In this document: piece by piece, positions 24,408 through 33,218 of the stretch
How the letters are laid out: each line of letters opens with the position of its first letter
Numbering within the stretch: the first letter of the stretch is position 1
Assembly (NCBI GenBank): GCA_041287365.1
Contig: JBEULL010000019.1
Span: forward strand, 124,001-188,000
DNA: 64,000 nt
Source: JAQVIJ01 sp041287365
GTDB taxonomy: Bacteria; Desulfobacterota; Dissulfuribacteria; Dissulfuribacterales; DYLC01
Direction of reading: 5' to 3'
Translations under genes and position numbers: made by a program
The notes under the pieces: model-generated
Databases searched by the model: none
What the model was told of the DNA's origin: nothing
Seen by the model: only the letters and a program-made list of their open reading frames with translations

Positions 24408-25796
24408 TTATATCGCAGGAAGCAGAATCCTGAATTCCGAGCCGGCGCCTGGAGTGCTGTCCACTTCTATACTGCCGTTGTGCGCCTGTATAATTGCCTT
24501 TACGAGGCTCAGTCCCAATCCAAGCCCTTTTTGATGGCGGCTTTTATCGGCCCTGTACAGCCGGTCGAATATTCTCGGAAGATCTGAGGCATGAATGCCT
24601 GCTCCTGTGTCTTTTACGGATATGGTGGTACCACCAGGGTCCTGCCAGAGCCTTATGTGCACACTTCCACCTGCCTCCGTGTATTTGACCGCGTTATCCA
24701 GAAGATTGGCTATGACCTGACGCAATCTGGCCCTGTCAACCCGTGTTAAGGCAGAATCCGGCATGTCAAGCGAGATGGAGACGCCCTTTTCTTCGGCCAC
24801 ATAGCGATAGAGTTCAACCAACTCGGCTGCATCCTTTGTGATATCTACATCCTCGAGTCTGAGTTTAAGAATACCGGTTTCCGCCTCTGCTATGTCCATC
24901 AGGGTGTTCAAGAGATTGGATATGCGTTCCATCTCTTCGGCACAGTCCATCAGGGCATTTTTCAGGGTTTCCTTATCGGCATTCCTGGACAAGACTCTTT
25001 CGGTCATGGATTTGATACGTGTGATGGGGGTTCGAAGGTCATGGGCCACATTGTCCACTGTTTCACGCATTCCACTCATCAGCCTTTCTATTTTTTCAAG
25101 CATCTCATTGAATAGGGTGATCAACTCGTCCATATCGTCACCTGTGTTGATGAGTGGTACGCGAGCCTTCATGTTGCCGGTCTTTATGGTATTTATTGTG
25201 TTCACCAGATTCTTTATGGGGTTTAGGGCGCGAAAGGCCAGAATACCACCGCCCAGCAGACCTAATAAAAGGGTGCCGATTATGATGCTTACAAAGATCA
25301 TTCGCGATTGTTCCAGCAGTTTTTCTCCGATATCGGAATTGCGGCCTATCTGAATTAGATTGCCATCAGGCAGACGCTGATACATGACATCTATGGTGTC
25401 TTCGTCCTCAGGGTCCTGCATTTTGATGGTGAGCCAGCCTTTTCCCTCAAAAACATTGGTCTGTTCAAGTGTTTTGAATTCTATGCCGTCGTAGTAGCTC
25501 GGCAGGCTTAAAAATAGGGTTTTGTTGTTTGAGTCGGCTATTCTTACAAAAAATGTGGATGGACTTTCTTTGGACTGTTCAAGACGTATCTTGTCATCCA
25601 GTCCTTTTATTCCCTCGAACTGCCAGGAGACAACATATTCATTCATCTCGTCCTGAATGATCAGGCGGTTTTCCGCATCAATTTCATTGGCTATCTGCCA
25701 GTAGGCCACGCCAAAGAGTATCAACGAGATGATCATGGACATGATCGCATACCAGAGTGTCAGGCGAAAGCCAATCGTTCTGGTGATTCCGGGCAT
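24408..25796 (-). CDS. Sensor histidine kinase linked to an ArnT-like transferase
   Basis: A 462-residue membrane kinase. Two membrane spans bracket a periplasmic domain of about 120 residues. HAMP is followed by the H-box AHDLRTPI with His252, then ATP-binding motifs LLDNAVKYT and DTGAGI, and KGLGLGLSLVKAI. The domain order resembles CusS/PmrB-type kinases. I start at ATG 25796, one base after the regulator stop; ten further upstream codons are open but overlap the regulator. It ends the operon with the regulator and the membrane glycosyltransferase. Confidence 0.94.
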   Translation of the reverse strand: MPGITRTIGFRLTLWYAIMSMIISLILFGVAYWQIANEIDAENRLIIQDEMNEYVVSWQFEGIKGLDDKIRLEQSKESPSTFFVRIADSNNKTLFLSLPSYYDGIEFKTLEQTNVFEGKGWLTIKMQDPEDEDTIDVMYQRLPDGNLIQIGRNSDIGEKLLEQSRMIFVSIIIGTLLLGLLGGGILAFRALNPIKNLVNTINTIKTGNMKARVPLINTGDDMDELITLFNEMLEKIERLMSGMRETVDNVAHDLRTPITRIKSMTERVLSRNADKETLKNALMDCAEEMERISNLLNTLMDIAEAETGILKLRLEDVDITKDAAELVELYRYVAEEKGVSISLDMPDSALTRVDRARLRQVIANLLDNAVKYTEAGGSVHIRLWQDPGGTTISVKDTGAGIHASDLPRIFDRLYRADKSRHQKGLGLGLSLVKAIIQAHNGSIEVDSTPGAGSEFRILLPAI

Positions 25797-25797
25797 T

Positions 25798-26472
25798 TCA
25801 GGCCTTTTTAAGTACATAACCCACACCCCGAATGGTTTGAATCAGTTTGTTTGCACTGTCTCTATCGATCTTGTTGCGCAAACGCCAGATCATGACATCC
25901 ACCACATTGGTTTGAGGATCGAAGTTATAATCCCAGACATGTTCAAGGATCATGGTCTTGGATACAACCCTTCCGGTATTGCGCATGAGATATTCCAACA
26001 GGGCGAATTCCTTGGGCTGAAGTTCTATGATTTTGTCTCCCCGTCGCACCTCTCTGGTGATGATGTCCAGCGACAGATCTTCCACTTGAAGCCTTGTGGG
26101 TTCAGAGATGCGTGAATTCCTGCGAATGAGGGCGTTTATTCTGGCCAGCAGTTCTGAAAAGGAAAAGGGTTTCACGAGATAGTCGTCACTCCCTGTTTCC
26201 AGTCCCCTGATGCGGTCTTCCACAGTCCTCTTGGCGCTCAAAATGATGACAGGTGTCGTGATACCGTTGTTTCTTAATTGTTTGATGAGGGAGAGACCGT
26301 CGAGCTTGGGAAGCATGATGTCTATGACCATGGCATCATACGGTTCGTTTAGCGCCATATCCAGACCAGACTCACCATCCTCTGCGTGATCCACGGCAAA
26401 TGAGGCCTCTCGCAGCCCTGTAACAATGAATTCAGCTATTTTTTTATCGTCTTCTACAATTAACAGCCGCAT
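25798..26472 (-). CDS. OmpR-family response regulator (CusR/PmrA-like)
   Basis: A 224-residue regulator with receiver residues EDD, phospho-acceptor Asp51 (VIDIMLP), Ser in ILSAKR and Lys in LVKPF. The winged-helix domain follows with LQPKEFALLEYLMRN and IRGVGYVLKK. A good Shine-Dalgarno (CAGGAG) precedes the ATG. It lies 12 bases after the glycosyltransferase gene and 1 base before its kinase gene, so the three are probably one transcript. Confidence 0.95.
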   Translation of the reverse strand: MRLLIVEDDKKIAEFIVTGLREASFAVDHAEDGESGLDMALNEPYDAMVIDIMLPKLDGLSLIKQLRNNGITTPVIILSAKRTVEDRIRGLETGSDDYLVKPFSFSELLARINALIRRNSRISEPTRLQVEDLSLDIITREVRRGDKIIELQPKEFALLEYLMRNTGRVVSKTMILEHVWDYNFDPQTNVVDVMIWRLRNKIDRDSANKLIQTIRGVGYVLKKA

Positions 26473-26484
26473 AACATCTCCTGT

Positions 26485-28053
26485 TTATTCTGGTTTTTTT
26501 GAAGCTTTTTGAAAGGGTTGCGTGCCTGGTGGAAGATAGGCGATCCAAAAACGCTCGACTGCAAGTGGGGCGGTTAGGAGTTGGTGTAATTCTACTGTGT
26601 GTTCGTATTGAAGCCCAGGGTATCGAGCCTTGAGTTGTGCAATTAGAACCTCGTCTTTTTCTGGATGTTTAAGGTAGTGCACAAAAGCCGCTCCTTTTTT
26701 TGACAGCTCTTTTGTATCAATGTCTGGGTTGGCCAGGGGGTCCCAATCGAAAAAGGACACAGGCCTGTCGCTGGAGTAGGCGGTTATGCCAGCAGCGACA
26801 AACCGGTCACCTGCTACATATGGAAGTGGTATGCCATAATGACTATGCCATTCCTGAGTTACGAGCTCGGCCAGTGGCCTTGTGGGAAATCTTATGGAAG
26901 AAGGTGGCTTGCCTGTATAAAGTGGTAAGATGTAGATTGCCACACATAAAATGAATGCCAACAGAAGATTGAACGTTGTAGTGCCGACCAAGAGTCTTTT
27001 TGTATGTAGTTCCATGTCTTCACTGTAAAAAAACAGGATTAGGGCTATGCCCATCAAAGAAAAAAATGGAAAACCCCAGCGGGACACCAGATGGGCATGA
27101 AACACGGCGCCTACAAGTACTGTCATAATTAACGGCATGACAGTCAGCAGCAGAATATAGATGTGCTCAAATCTCTGTGCATGGAAGTAAAATCTCAATC
27201 CAGTTTTGCGTGATGACAGAAGAAAGAGTATGGCGCATGGCAACACCTGACCTATCTGTTCCAGAAGAAAGAAAATAGGGTTTGGAATTTGAATCCCGAA
27301 CAGTTCGTCGGGTTCATAGGTGATGGTACCTGTCAGACCGGCGTTTTCAGATATGTAATTCAAGGAGATGAAGTCATGACGCCATTGCCATATCAGATTC
27401 GGTAGGGCTATGAGGAATGCCGTAAACAGTCCTATATAAAAACCAGGCCTGAGCATCTGGCTGCGCCCTTCTTTAGTGATTAGAAGTACTACCAACAAGG
27501 TAAGAAATAACAACCCGCTTTCATATTTGGCCAGAAAGGCCAGACCTGCCCAGATACCTGCATATATCCAGTTAAGATTGCTGGATTTTTTTACTGCATT
27601 GTAGAATGTCAGGCTCAACATGGCCCATGTGGGCAACATCACTATGTTTGGATTGAGGGTAAACGCTGTGACATTATAATAAGTTATGCCTTCTAAAAGT
27701 AATACTGCCGAAAGCCGGTGATAAGGTTTTAATATCTGTTTGGCCAGCAGCCATACCCCTGTAAAACAGAGCACCACACAGAGTTGAGATGTCAGATAAA
27801 CAGGCCAGCCGATGACACCGAATATGTCTGTTGCCGCTGCAGACAGCCACGCCGCCAGGGGTGGATGTTTGTCGTACCCCCATTCCCAGAGCCTGCCCCA
27901 TGCAATGCCTTCCAGTGTGTCGCGAGGCACAGATTCATAGAGCAAAGTCGGCACAGCGGTCCAAAATACAAGATGCGCCATGCAGAACAGGAGAAAATAC
28001 CTGTTCTCTGTGTAGCTATTTGATAATTGCGGGTTTTTTGAAGTGAATGTCAT
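26485..28053 (-). CDS. ArnT/PMT-like membrane glycosyltransferase
   Basis: A 522-residue GT-C fold enzyme with an N-terminal cytosolic tail and about ten to twelve membrane spans. The first periplasmic loop has VPRDTLEGIAWG and WGYDKHPPLAAWLS, the region that holds catalytic residues in the ArnT/dolichyl-mannosyltransferase superfamily. Such enzymes move a sugar from a polyprenyl-phosphate carrier to lipid A or another surface acceptor. It is the first gene of an operon with a two-component system and divergent from a second ArnT-like gene. Donor and acceptor are not readable from sequence. Confidence 0.85.
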   Translation of the reverse strand: MTFTSKNPQLSNSYTENRYFLLFCMAHLVFWTAVPTLLYESVPRDTLEGIAWGRLWEWGYDKHPPLAAWLSAAATDIFGVIGWPVYLTSQLCVVLCFTGVWLLAKQILKPYHRLSAVLLLEGITYYNVTAFTLNPNIVMLPTWAMLSLTFYNAVKKSSNLNWIYAGIWAGLAFLAKYESGLLFLTLLVVLLITKEGRSQMLRPGFYIGLFTAFLIALPNLIWQWRHDFISLNYISENAGLTGTITYEPDELFGIQIPNPIFFLLEQIGQVLPCAILFLLSSRKTGLRFYFHAQRFEHIYILLLTVMPLIMTVLVGAVFHAHLVSRWGFPFFSLMGIALILFFYSEDMELHTKRLLVGTTTFNLLLAFILCVAIYILPLYTGKPPSSIRFPTRPLAELVTQEWHSHYGIPLPYVAGDRFVAAGITAYSSDRPVSFFDWDPLANPDIDTKELSKKGAAFVHYLKHPEKDEVLIAQLKARYPGLQYEHTVELHQLLTAPLAVERFWIAYLPPGTQPFQKASKKPE

Positions 28054-28241
28054 TGTTTTTTTATTCGTAATTACGCAAGTAAATCGAGATTATTCAATAG
28101 CTCATTTTTAACGCCACCGAAAGATACAGGGAAAATCTTTCTAAAATATAATCTTGAGTTCAGATTTTTTTAATCTTTATAGAATATATTACAGGTCAAA
28201 CATAGGCTGTCTTAAGGCTTGTGGTTCAAAAAGGGAATGCC
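28054..28241. promoter_or_regulatory. Divergent intergenic region between the two ArnT-like genes
   Basis: This AT-rich 188-bp gap holds three copies of AATCTT on the plus strand (28135-28140, 28151-28156, 28173-28178). A possible -10 TATATT for the rightward operon lies at 28186-28191. The repeated hexamer could be regulator half-sites, but the spacings (16 and 22) are uneven. Confidence 0.3.
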
Positions 28242-29711
28242 ATGAATAAGGTTTCATCTAACATAATCTCGGCTGTTTCAAAGAATGGCCGTACTATTCA
28301 AACGGCGGCGTTCGTGCTTACCGGACTCCTTGCGGTCAGGCTTTGGCTTGCCGCTGTGCTTCCCCTGACCGACAATACCGAGGCCCGTTATGCGGAAATA
28401 GCCCGCAAGATGGTCGAGACCGCAAATTGGGTCACTCCTCAGTTTGCATACAATGTGCCTTTCTGGGGCAAGCCACCCCTGGCCTTCTGGTTGTCGGCTG
28501 CCGGTATTCAGTTGTTCGGGTCGAACGAGCTTGCTGCAAGAAGCGGGATTTTGCTGGTAAGCATCGGTGTGGCGGCCTTTTTTTATCTCTGGCTGCGCCG
28601 TAAATTCGATGTGATGACGGCTGGTTATGCTACATTGATGCTGTGTTCAAGTGCCCTTTATTTCATATCCGCAGGGGCTGTGATGACAGATATGGTCTTG
28701 ACCGCCGCTGTCACTTTGGCCCTGATTGGATTCTGGCTGCGCCTTAAAGGGAGTCAGTGGTATTGGGAGGCAGCCCTTTATCTGGGTATGGGATTGGGGC
28801 TGCTGGCCAAGGGGCCGATAGCATTGATTTTCATTCTATGTCCCGTCTTCTTGTGGGCAACGGCCACTCGTAATCTCTCAAAAATCTGGCGTGAGTTTGC
28901 ATGGATAAGGGGTGGCATACTGGCGGCGGCTATAGCTGTTCCGTGGTATGTGATAGCAGAGCTCAGAACCCCCGGTTTTCTCGAATATTTCATTATCGGA
29001 GAACATATAAAGAGATTTTTGGTGAGCGGTTGGACAGGGGATCTGTATGGTCATGCACATTCGGCTCCAATCGGAATGATCTGGCTATATTTTTTGCTGG
29101 CTGTATCGCCATGGACTTTCATAGTGCCGATCATCGCTTACAAATATAAAGATGATGTGGTGCAGAATTGGAAAGACAACAAGAGCATTATTTTATTCTG
29201 TATCTATTGGGCAGTTTGTCCCATGTTACTCTTTACCTTTGCGCATAATATTTTATGGACATATGCTTTGCCTGGAATACCTGGGGCTATTGCAGCCATG
29301 GCAATTCTCACTAAAGGTATAACGAAAAATATAGAAGAAAAGATATTGAAAACAACTAATATTATAGTAGCCTATATAGTTATTATAATCTTAATATTCA
29401 GCACTATTATAATATCAATATCTGAAAAATATAGTCAAAGAAATATAATTGCAAAAATAAATCAATCATGTCCTGATAACAAATGCGGTATTTATTACTG
29501 GAATAAAAGATTAAATTCCGCTGAATTTTACAGTTTTGGTAAATCAAAGACTATGGCTAAACAAGAACAAATAGAAAATATATTGAATGATAACAAAAAG
29601 GATTTTATTGTAGTTTTGGATAAAAAATCATCAGGAATACCTGATAAAATAAAAGATAAATTCATTATAGCTTATAGAACAGACAACTCTTTGCTTTTGG
29701 AAGAAAAATAA
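28242..29711 (+). CDS. ArnT-like lipid A glycosyltransferase (FlmK-like)
   Basis: A 489-residue GT-C membrane enzyme. The first loop reads DNTEARYAEIARKM and the next FWGKPPLAFWLS, matching the ArnT/FlmK active-site loop where an acidic residue lies in the D/E-x-x-Y region. I start at ATG 28242, preceded by AAGGGA, rather than GTG 28221. The first ~900 bases have ordinary composition (28741-28800 has 33 G/C of 60), while the last ~400 bases are AT-rich (29341-29400 has 11 of 60). Followed by GT2 and deacetylase genes, it probably transfers an amino sugar to lipid A. Confidence 0.88.
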   Translation: MNKVSSNIISAVSKNGRTIQTAAFVLTGLLAVRLWLAAVLPLTDNTEARYAEIARKMVETANWVTPQFAYNVPFWGKPPLAFWLSAAGIQLFGSNELAARSGILLVSIGVAAFFYLWLRRKFDVMTAGYATLMLCSSALYFISAGAVMTDMVLTAAVTLALIGFWLRLKGSQWYWEAALYLGMGLGLLAKGPIALIFILCPVFLWATATRNLSKIWREFAWIRGGILAAAIAVPWYVIAELRTPGFLEYFIIGEHIKRFLVSGWTGDLYGHAHSAPIGMIWLYFLLAVSPWTFIVPIIAYKYKDDVVQNWKDNKSIILFCIYWAVCPMLLFTFAHNILWTYALPGIPGAIAAMAILTKGITKNIEEKILKTTNIIVAYIVIIILIFSTIIISISEKYSQRNIIAKINQSCPDNKCGIYYWNKRLNSAEFYSFGKSKTMAKQEQIENILNDNKKDFIVVLDKKSSGIPDKIKDKFIIAYRTDNSLLLEEK

Positions 29712-29726
29712 AAATAGGAGCGCCTT

Positions 29727-30788
29727 ATGATGCCAAATAATAAAAATGAATTAATAGGATATCATGCTTATAAAAAGAATAATAAAAAAGTATGTGTGAT
29801 TATTCCGGCATATAATGAACAAAATAATATAAAAATATGTATAGAAGCGATATGTCAAGTTTTTGTTGATTTGGATTGTCAATTAGAAATTATAGTTGTA
29901 GATGACGGCAGTCAGGATAATACGGTACAAGAAGTAAATTCAATTATAGATATCTATCCATTAAAACTTATAAAGTTGTCGAGAAATTTTGGTAAAGAAC
30001 ATGCTATGATAGCAGGATTGGATAATTCAGATGCAGATGCTGTGATTATAATGGATGCAGATCTACAACATCCTGTTGAGATGTTGCCAATATTTATAAA
30101 AAAATGGCTGGAAGGTAATGATATAGTTTATGCGTATCGAGAAAATCGCAATGACGAAGGAATATTGAAACGTATATTTGCACATTTTTTTTATTCAATG
30201 CTGAATATAGGTTCAGAAGTTCCTATTCAACATGGTGCATTGGATTTTCGTTTGCTTGATAGAAAGGTAGTGAAGGCATTATGTGGTCTGCGTGAGAGAG
30301 TGAGATTTATGAAAGGATTATATGCATGGGTGGGTTATAAAAGCATAGGCATACCATGCATACCCAATCAAAGATATAGCGGAGACACCAAATTTATCTT
30401 CAAAAATCTATTATATCTTGCATGGGATGGTTTGATATCTTTTTCTGATTTTCCACTCAAAGCGATGGTTGCTACAGGAGCTTTAATATCAATTATTTCA
30501 TTTTTATATGCCGCTTATATCTGTATCAAAACAATGATATTTGGAGTGGATTTGCCAGGTTGGGCTACATTGGTGGTAGCAATATCGTTTTTTGGTGGAA
30601 TTCAATTGCTGTCTTTAGGTATAATAGGAAGTTACATTAAAAATATCTTTATTGAAACTAAACAGAGGCCGAATTATATCATAGAAAAAGAAATTCAAAG
30701 TAGATTGTTATATTGGAATAAATATACGCTAAAACCATATAATTTTGAAACGAAAGAATATCAATCAGATATTTTCAGTAGTTGTTAA
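29727..30788 (+). CDS. GT2 polyprenyl-phosphate glycosyltransferase (ArnC/FlmF2-like)
   Basis: A 353-residue family 2 glycosyltransferase. The GT-A domain has VIIPAYNEQNNI, VVDDGSQDNT and the DxD-type motif IMDADLQHP. Two membrane spans follow at about residues 245-265 and 275-300. This is the shape of enzymes that load a sugar onto undecaprenyl phosphate. The whole gene is AT-rich. It sits 15 bases after the ArnT-like gene and 44 bases before a deacetylase gene. Confidence 0.92.
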   Translation: MMPNNKNELIGYHAYKKNNKKVCVIIPAYNEQNNIKICIEAICQVFVDLDCQLEIIVVDDGSQDNTVQEVNSIIDIYPLKLIKLSRNFGKEHAMIAGLDNSDADAVIIMDADLQHPVEMLPIFIKKWLEGNDIVYAYRENRNDEGILKRIFAHFFYSMLNIGSEVPIQHGALDFRLLDRKVVKALCGLRERVRFMKGLYAWVGYKSIGIPCIPNQRYSGDTKFIFKNLLYLAWDGLISFSDFPLKAMVATGALISIISFLYAAYICIKTMIFGVDLPGWATLVVAISFFGGIQLLSLGIIGSYIKNIFIETKQRPNYIIEKEIQSRLLYWNKYTLKPYNFETKEYQSDIFSSC

Positions 30789-30832
30789 AAAGATACAATT
30801 TATCTTAAAGATAAGGAGAATGATTATCTGAT

Positions 30833-31675
30833 ATGAAGAAAATAATTCTATGTGCAGATGATTTTGCAATGAGTCGTTCAACTGCTGAGGGGATAATAGA
30901 TCTTATAGGGCATCAACGCATTTCAGCTACATCATGTTTTACTGATTCTCCATTGTGGCAAGAATATGGTAAAAAAATATCTGAATATAAAAATAAAATA
31001 GATATAGGACTTCATTTCAATCTTACTGAAAATTTTGGTCATTTTTATAAACCGATTGGTTATTGGATAGTACATTCCATAATGAATAACTTGCCGAAAA
31101 AGAGAATAAAAGAGGCATTTACTCGTCAAATAGGAAAATTTATAGAGGTAACAGGTAGATACCCTGATTTTATAGATGGTCATCACCATATCCATGTTTT
31201 TAGAGGAATTAGAGATATTATTCTTGATTACTTATATAATCATGATTTATCAAAGCGAATCTATATAAGAAGTATAGAGCCGATGTATGTTACGGATGCA
31301 CGGTTTAAGACGGCTGTAATCAAGTTTCTTGCTCTTGGCTGGAAAGACACTGTAGCCCATGACTTTCATACCAATTTGGCCTTTGCAGGTGTCTATGGGT
31401 TGCATATTAAAAAGGATTACGAAAGGCTTTTTGATGAGTGGTTGAAAATGGCCTCAAGTGGTTGTTTGATCATGTGTCATCCTGGTAAAAATGGTGATGA
31501 TCATGATAACCTCAGGGATGTTCGCGAATCAGAATATAATTTTTTGCGCTCCGATAGATTCAAGAGCGTCTGTTTGCGAAACGATGTGTCCATTTCACGG
31601 TTTGCTCAGGCAGTACCTTCTATATCGTTGACTCATTCATTTGCCACATCCTCTCTAACTAATCGGGTACACTGA
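30833..31675 (+). CDS. ChbG/HpnK-family deacetylase (NaxD-like)
   Basis: A 280-residue YdjC-fold metal-dependent deacetylase. The start ILCADDFAMS carries the metal-binding Asp-Asp. GLHFNLTE and DGHHHIHVF supply the His ligands, and MCHPGKNGDD lies near the C-terminus. In Francisella and Bordetella, NaxD of this family deacetylates an undecaprenyl-phosphate N-acetyl sugar before ArnT-like transfer to lipid A; the gene order here fits that role. The first half is AT-rich and the last third is not. It overlaps the convergent rluA gene by 17 bases. Confidence 0.9.
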   Translation: MKKIILCADDFAMSRSTAEGIIDLIGHQRISATSCFTDSPLWQEYGKKISEYKNKIDIGLHFNLTENFGHFYKPIGYWIVHSIMNNLPKKRIKEAFTRQIGKFIEVTGRYPDFIDGHHHIHVFRGIRDIILDYLYNHDLSKRIYIRSIEPMYVTDARFKTAVIKFLALGWKDTVAHDFHTNLAFAGVYGLHIKKDYERLFDEWLKMASSGCLIMCHPGKNGDDHDNLRDVRESEYNFLRSDRFKSVCLRNDVSISRFAQAVPSISLTHSFATSSLTNRVH

Positions 31676-32363
31676 TTTTTTGTTTCCATTTCATCCATGC
31701 CTCTGTTTCAGGGAGGTTTGCCGTAAATTCCATGGGTTCTTTACGAGTAGGGTGAATGAGGGTCAATCTCCAGGCATGAAGGCAAATGGAGCCGTCGGGC
31801 AGAGCGGGCCCTGGGCCATATTTCACATCTCCCACTATGGGGCAGCCCAATTCAGCGCAGTGCACGCGTAACTGATGTGGCCTGCCAGTAAGCGGTTTAA
31901 GTAGCATGAGCGAAAGCCCTCCATCGGTAAGCATCACCTTCCATTGGGAACTGGCGTAACGTCCTTCAGCGATTTTTGTGCCTGCCGAATACGGCATGAC
32001 CCTGTTTGTTTTTGTATCCTTTACCAGCACATTTGTGCATACGCCTTCGAGTGTTTTTGGCGCTCCATGCACCACTGCGAGATATGTCTTTTGCATGAGA
32101 CCCTGTTGCATCTGTGTAAAGAGCCGTGAGGCGGCCTTGGATGTTTTGGCAAAGCAGATAACGCCGGATACAGGCCTGTCGAGGCGGTGCACTACTCCTA
32201 AAAAGACATTGCCGGGCTTGTTATAGGTCTTTTTGAGGTATTGCTTGGCCCATTCCAGAAGGGATTGATCGTGAGTGACGTCCGGCACCGAGGGCATGCA
32301 CGCCGGCTTGCATAGAATCAGTAACTGGTTGTCTTCATGAATGATTTTGGGTTGTGGCTTCAT
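31659..32363 (-). CDS. RluA-family pseudouridine synthase
   Basis: Isomerises uridine in rRNA or tRNA. The catalytic Asp lies in GVVHRLDRPVSGV near residues 63-75, and the C-terminal RPHQLRVHCAELGCPIVGD motif is present. No S4 domain is visible, and 234 residues is short for the family, so the target RNA is uncertain. I use ATG 32363; an in-frame TTG lies 7 codons upstream. It ends inside the convergent deacetylase gene. Confidence 0.9.
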   Translation of the reverse strand: MKPQPKIIHEDNQLLILCKPACMPSVPDVTHDQSLLEWAKQYLKKTYNKPGNVFLGVVHRLDRPVSGVICFAKTSKAASRLFTQMQQGLMQKTYLAVVHGAPKTLEGVCTNVLVKDTKTNRVMPYSAGTKIAEGRYASSQWKVMLTDGGLSLMLLKPLTGRPHQLRVHCAELGCPIVGDVKYGPGPALPDGSICLHAWRLTLIHPTRKEPMEFTANLPETEAWMKWKQKISVPD

Positions 32364-32405
32364 GTGTTCACTGTTGGGTCGCAAAATATGTGAGTGTCAA
32401 ATGGC

Positions 32406-32434
32406 TTGACATAGACATCTGGTTATATTATTAA
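32406..32434 (+). promoter_or_regulatory. rpmH: Promoter of the rpmH-rnpA operon
   Basis: TTGACA (32406-32411), a 17-base spacer and TATTAA (32429-32434). The transcript would begin near 32441, leaving a leader of about 146 bases before rpmH. Confidence 0.6.
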
Positions 32435-32586
32435 ACATTGTTTCAGGTGGTTTTGAATGGCACCATCTTAACTGATTCGAACAGTTGCAGGCAAGGTGTA
32501 ATCAAACGCATCGGTTTTTTGAGGAATGCGCCTGCATCATTCATACACTCACTTAATTGCAAAAAAATAAAAGGAGAAGATGCAAT

Positions 32587-32721
32587 ATGAAAATGACCTA
32601 TCAACCAAACAGGCTCAAAAGAAGCAGAACGCACGGTTTTCTTAAACGTATGAGTACCAAAAACGGCCGAAAGGTGCTGGCGCGTCGCAGGGCAAAGGGA
32701 AGATACAGACTGTCGGCCTGA
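32587..32721 (+). CDS. rpmH: 50S ribosomal protein L34
   Basis: A 44-residue, highly basic large-subunit protein. It reads MKMTYQPNRLKRSRTHGFLK, then RMSTKNGRKVLARRRAKGRY, the near-invariant L34 pattern. AAAGGAG lies 9-10 bases before the ATG. It is followed after 34 bases by rnpA, the universal order. Confidence 0.97.
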   Translation: MKMTYQPNRLKRSRTHGFLKRMSTKNGRKVLARRRAKGRYRLSA

Positions 32722-32755
32722 TTTTGTCTTTGGTGAAAGACTGGAACGGACAAGT

Positions 32756-33181
32756 GTGAAGGGACAATGCGAGAATCTTACACGCAATGAGCGTCTGAGG
32801 CGGCAGGGAGATTTTACCAATATCTTCAAAAACGGAAAACGTATCAAACTGCCAGGGCTTACTCTCATATATGTGTCCAACGGCCTGAAATGGCATCGAA
32901 TAGGTATAGGAATAGGCCGTAAATTCGGTAAGGCAGTTCAAAGAAACAGGGCTAAACGGGTGTTGAGAGAATTTTATCGGCGAAATAAAGATATGTTCGA
33001 TGAGTTGTTGTGTCTGCATACCGACAACGCGCTTATGGAACATGCTCGAATCGGTTATGATATCGTATTTCTGCCGTACAAAGACTTTTCCGGTCATTCC
33101 ATTTCTTTTTATAAAACAGCTCTACAAAAAAAGCTGACCGGATTTGAATTCATGCAGCCGGATGCCCTGCATAAGGGGTGA
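32756..33181 (+). CDS. rnpA: Ribonuclease P protein component
   Basis: Basic protein that helps RNase P RNA cut 5' leaders from pre-tRNAs. It has NERLRRQGDFTNIFKNGKR at the N-terminus and the RNA-binding signature RNRAKRVLREFYR near residues 61-73. No ATG is available in frame, so the start is the GTG at 32756. Length is 141 residues, with a C-terminal tail slightly longer than usual. The yidD coding segment continues in the same frame shortly after the stop. Confidence 0.94.
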   Translation: MKGQCENLTRNERLRRQGDFTNIFKNGKRIKLPGLTLIYVSNGLKWHRIGIGIGRKFGKAVQRNRAKRVLREFYRRNKDMFDELLCLHTDNALMEHARIGYDIVFLPYKDFSGHSISFYKTALQKKLTGFEFMQPDALHKG

Positions 33182-33218
33182 TGTGCCATAAAAATCAATC
33201 GGATATGCACGTTTGTCA

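Noticed and set aside
32385..32586. Replication origin next to rpmH
   Set aside because: No DnaA-box cluster or AT-rich unwinding repeats are visible.
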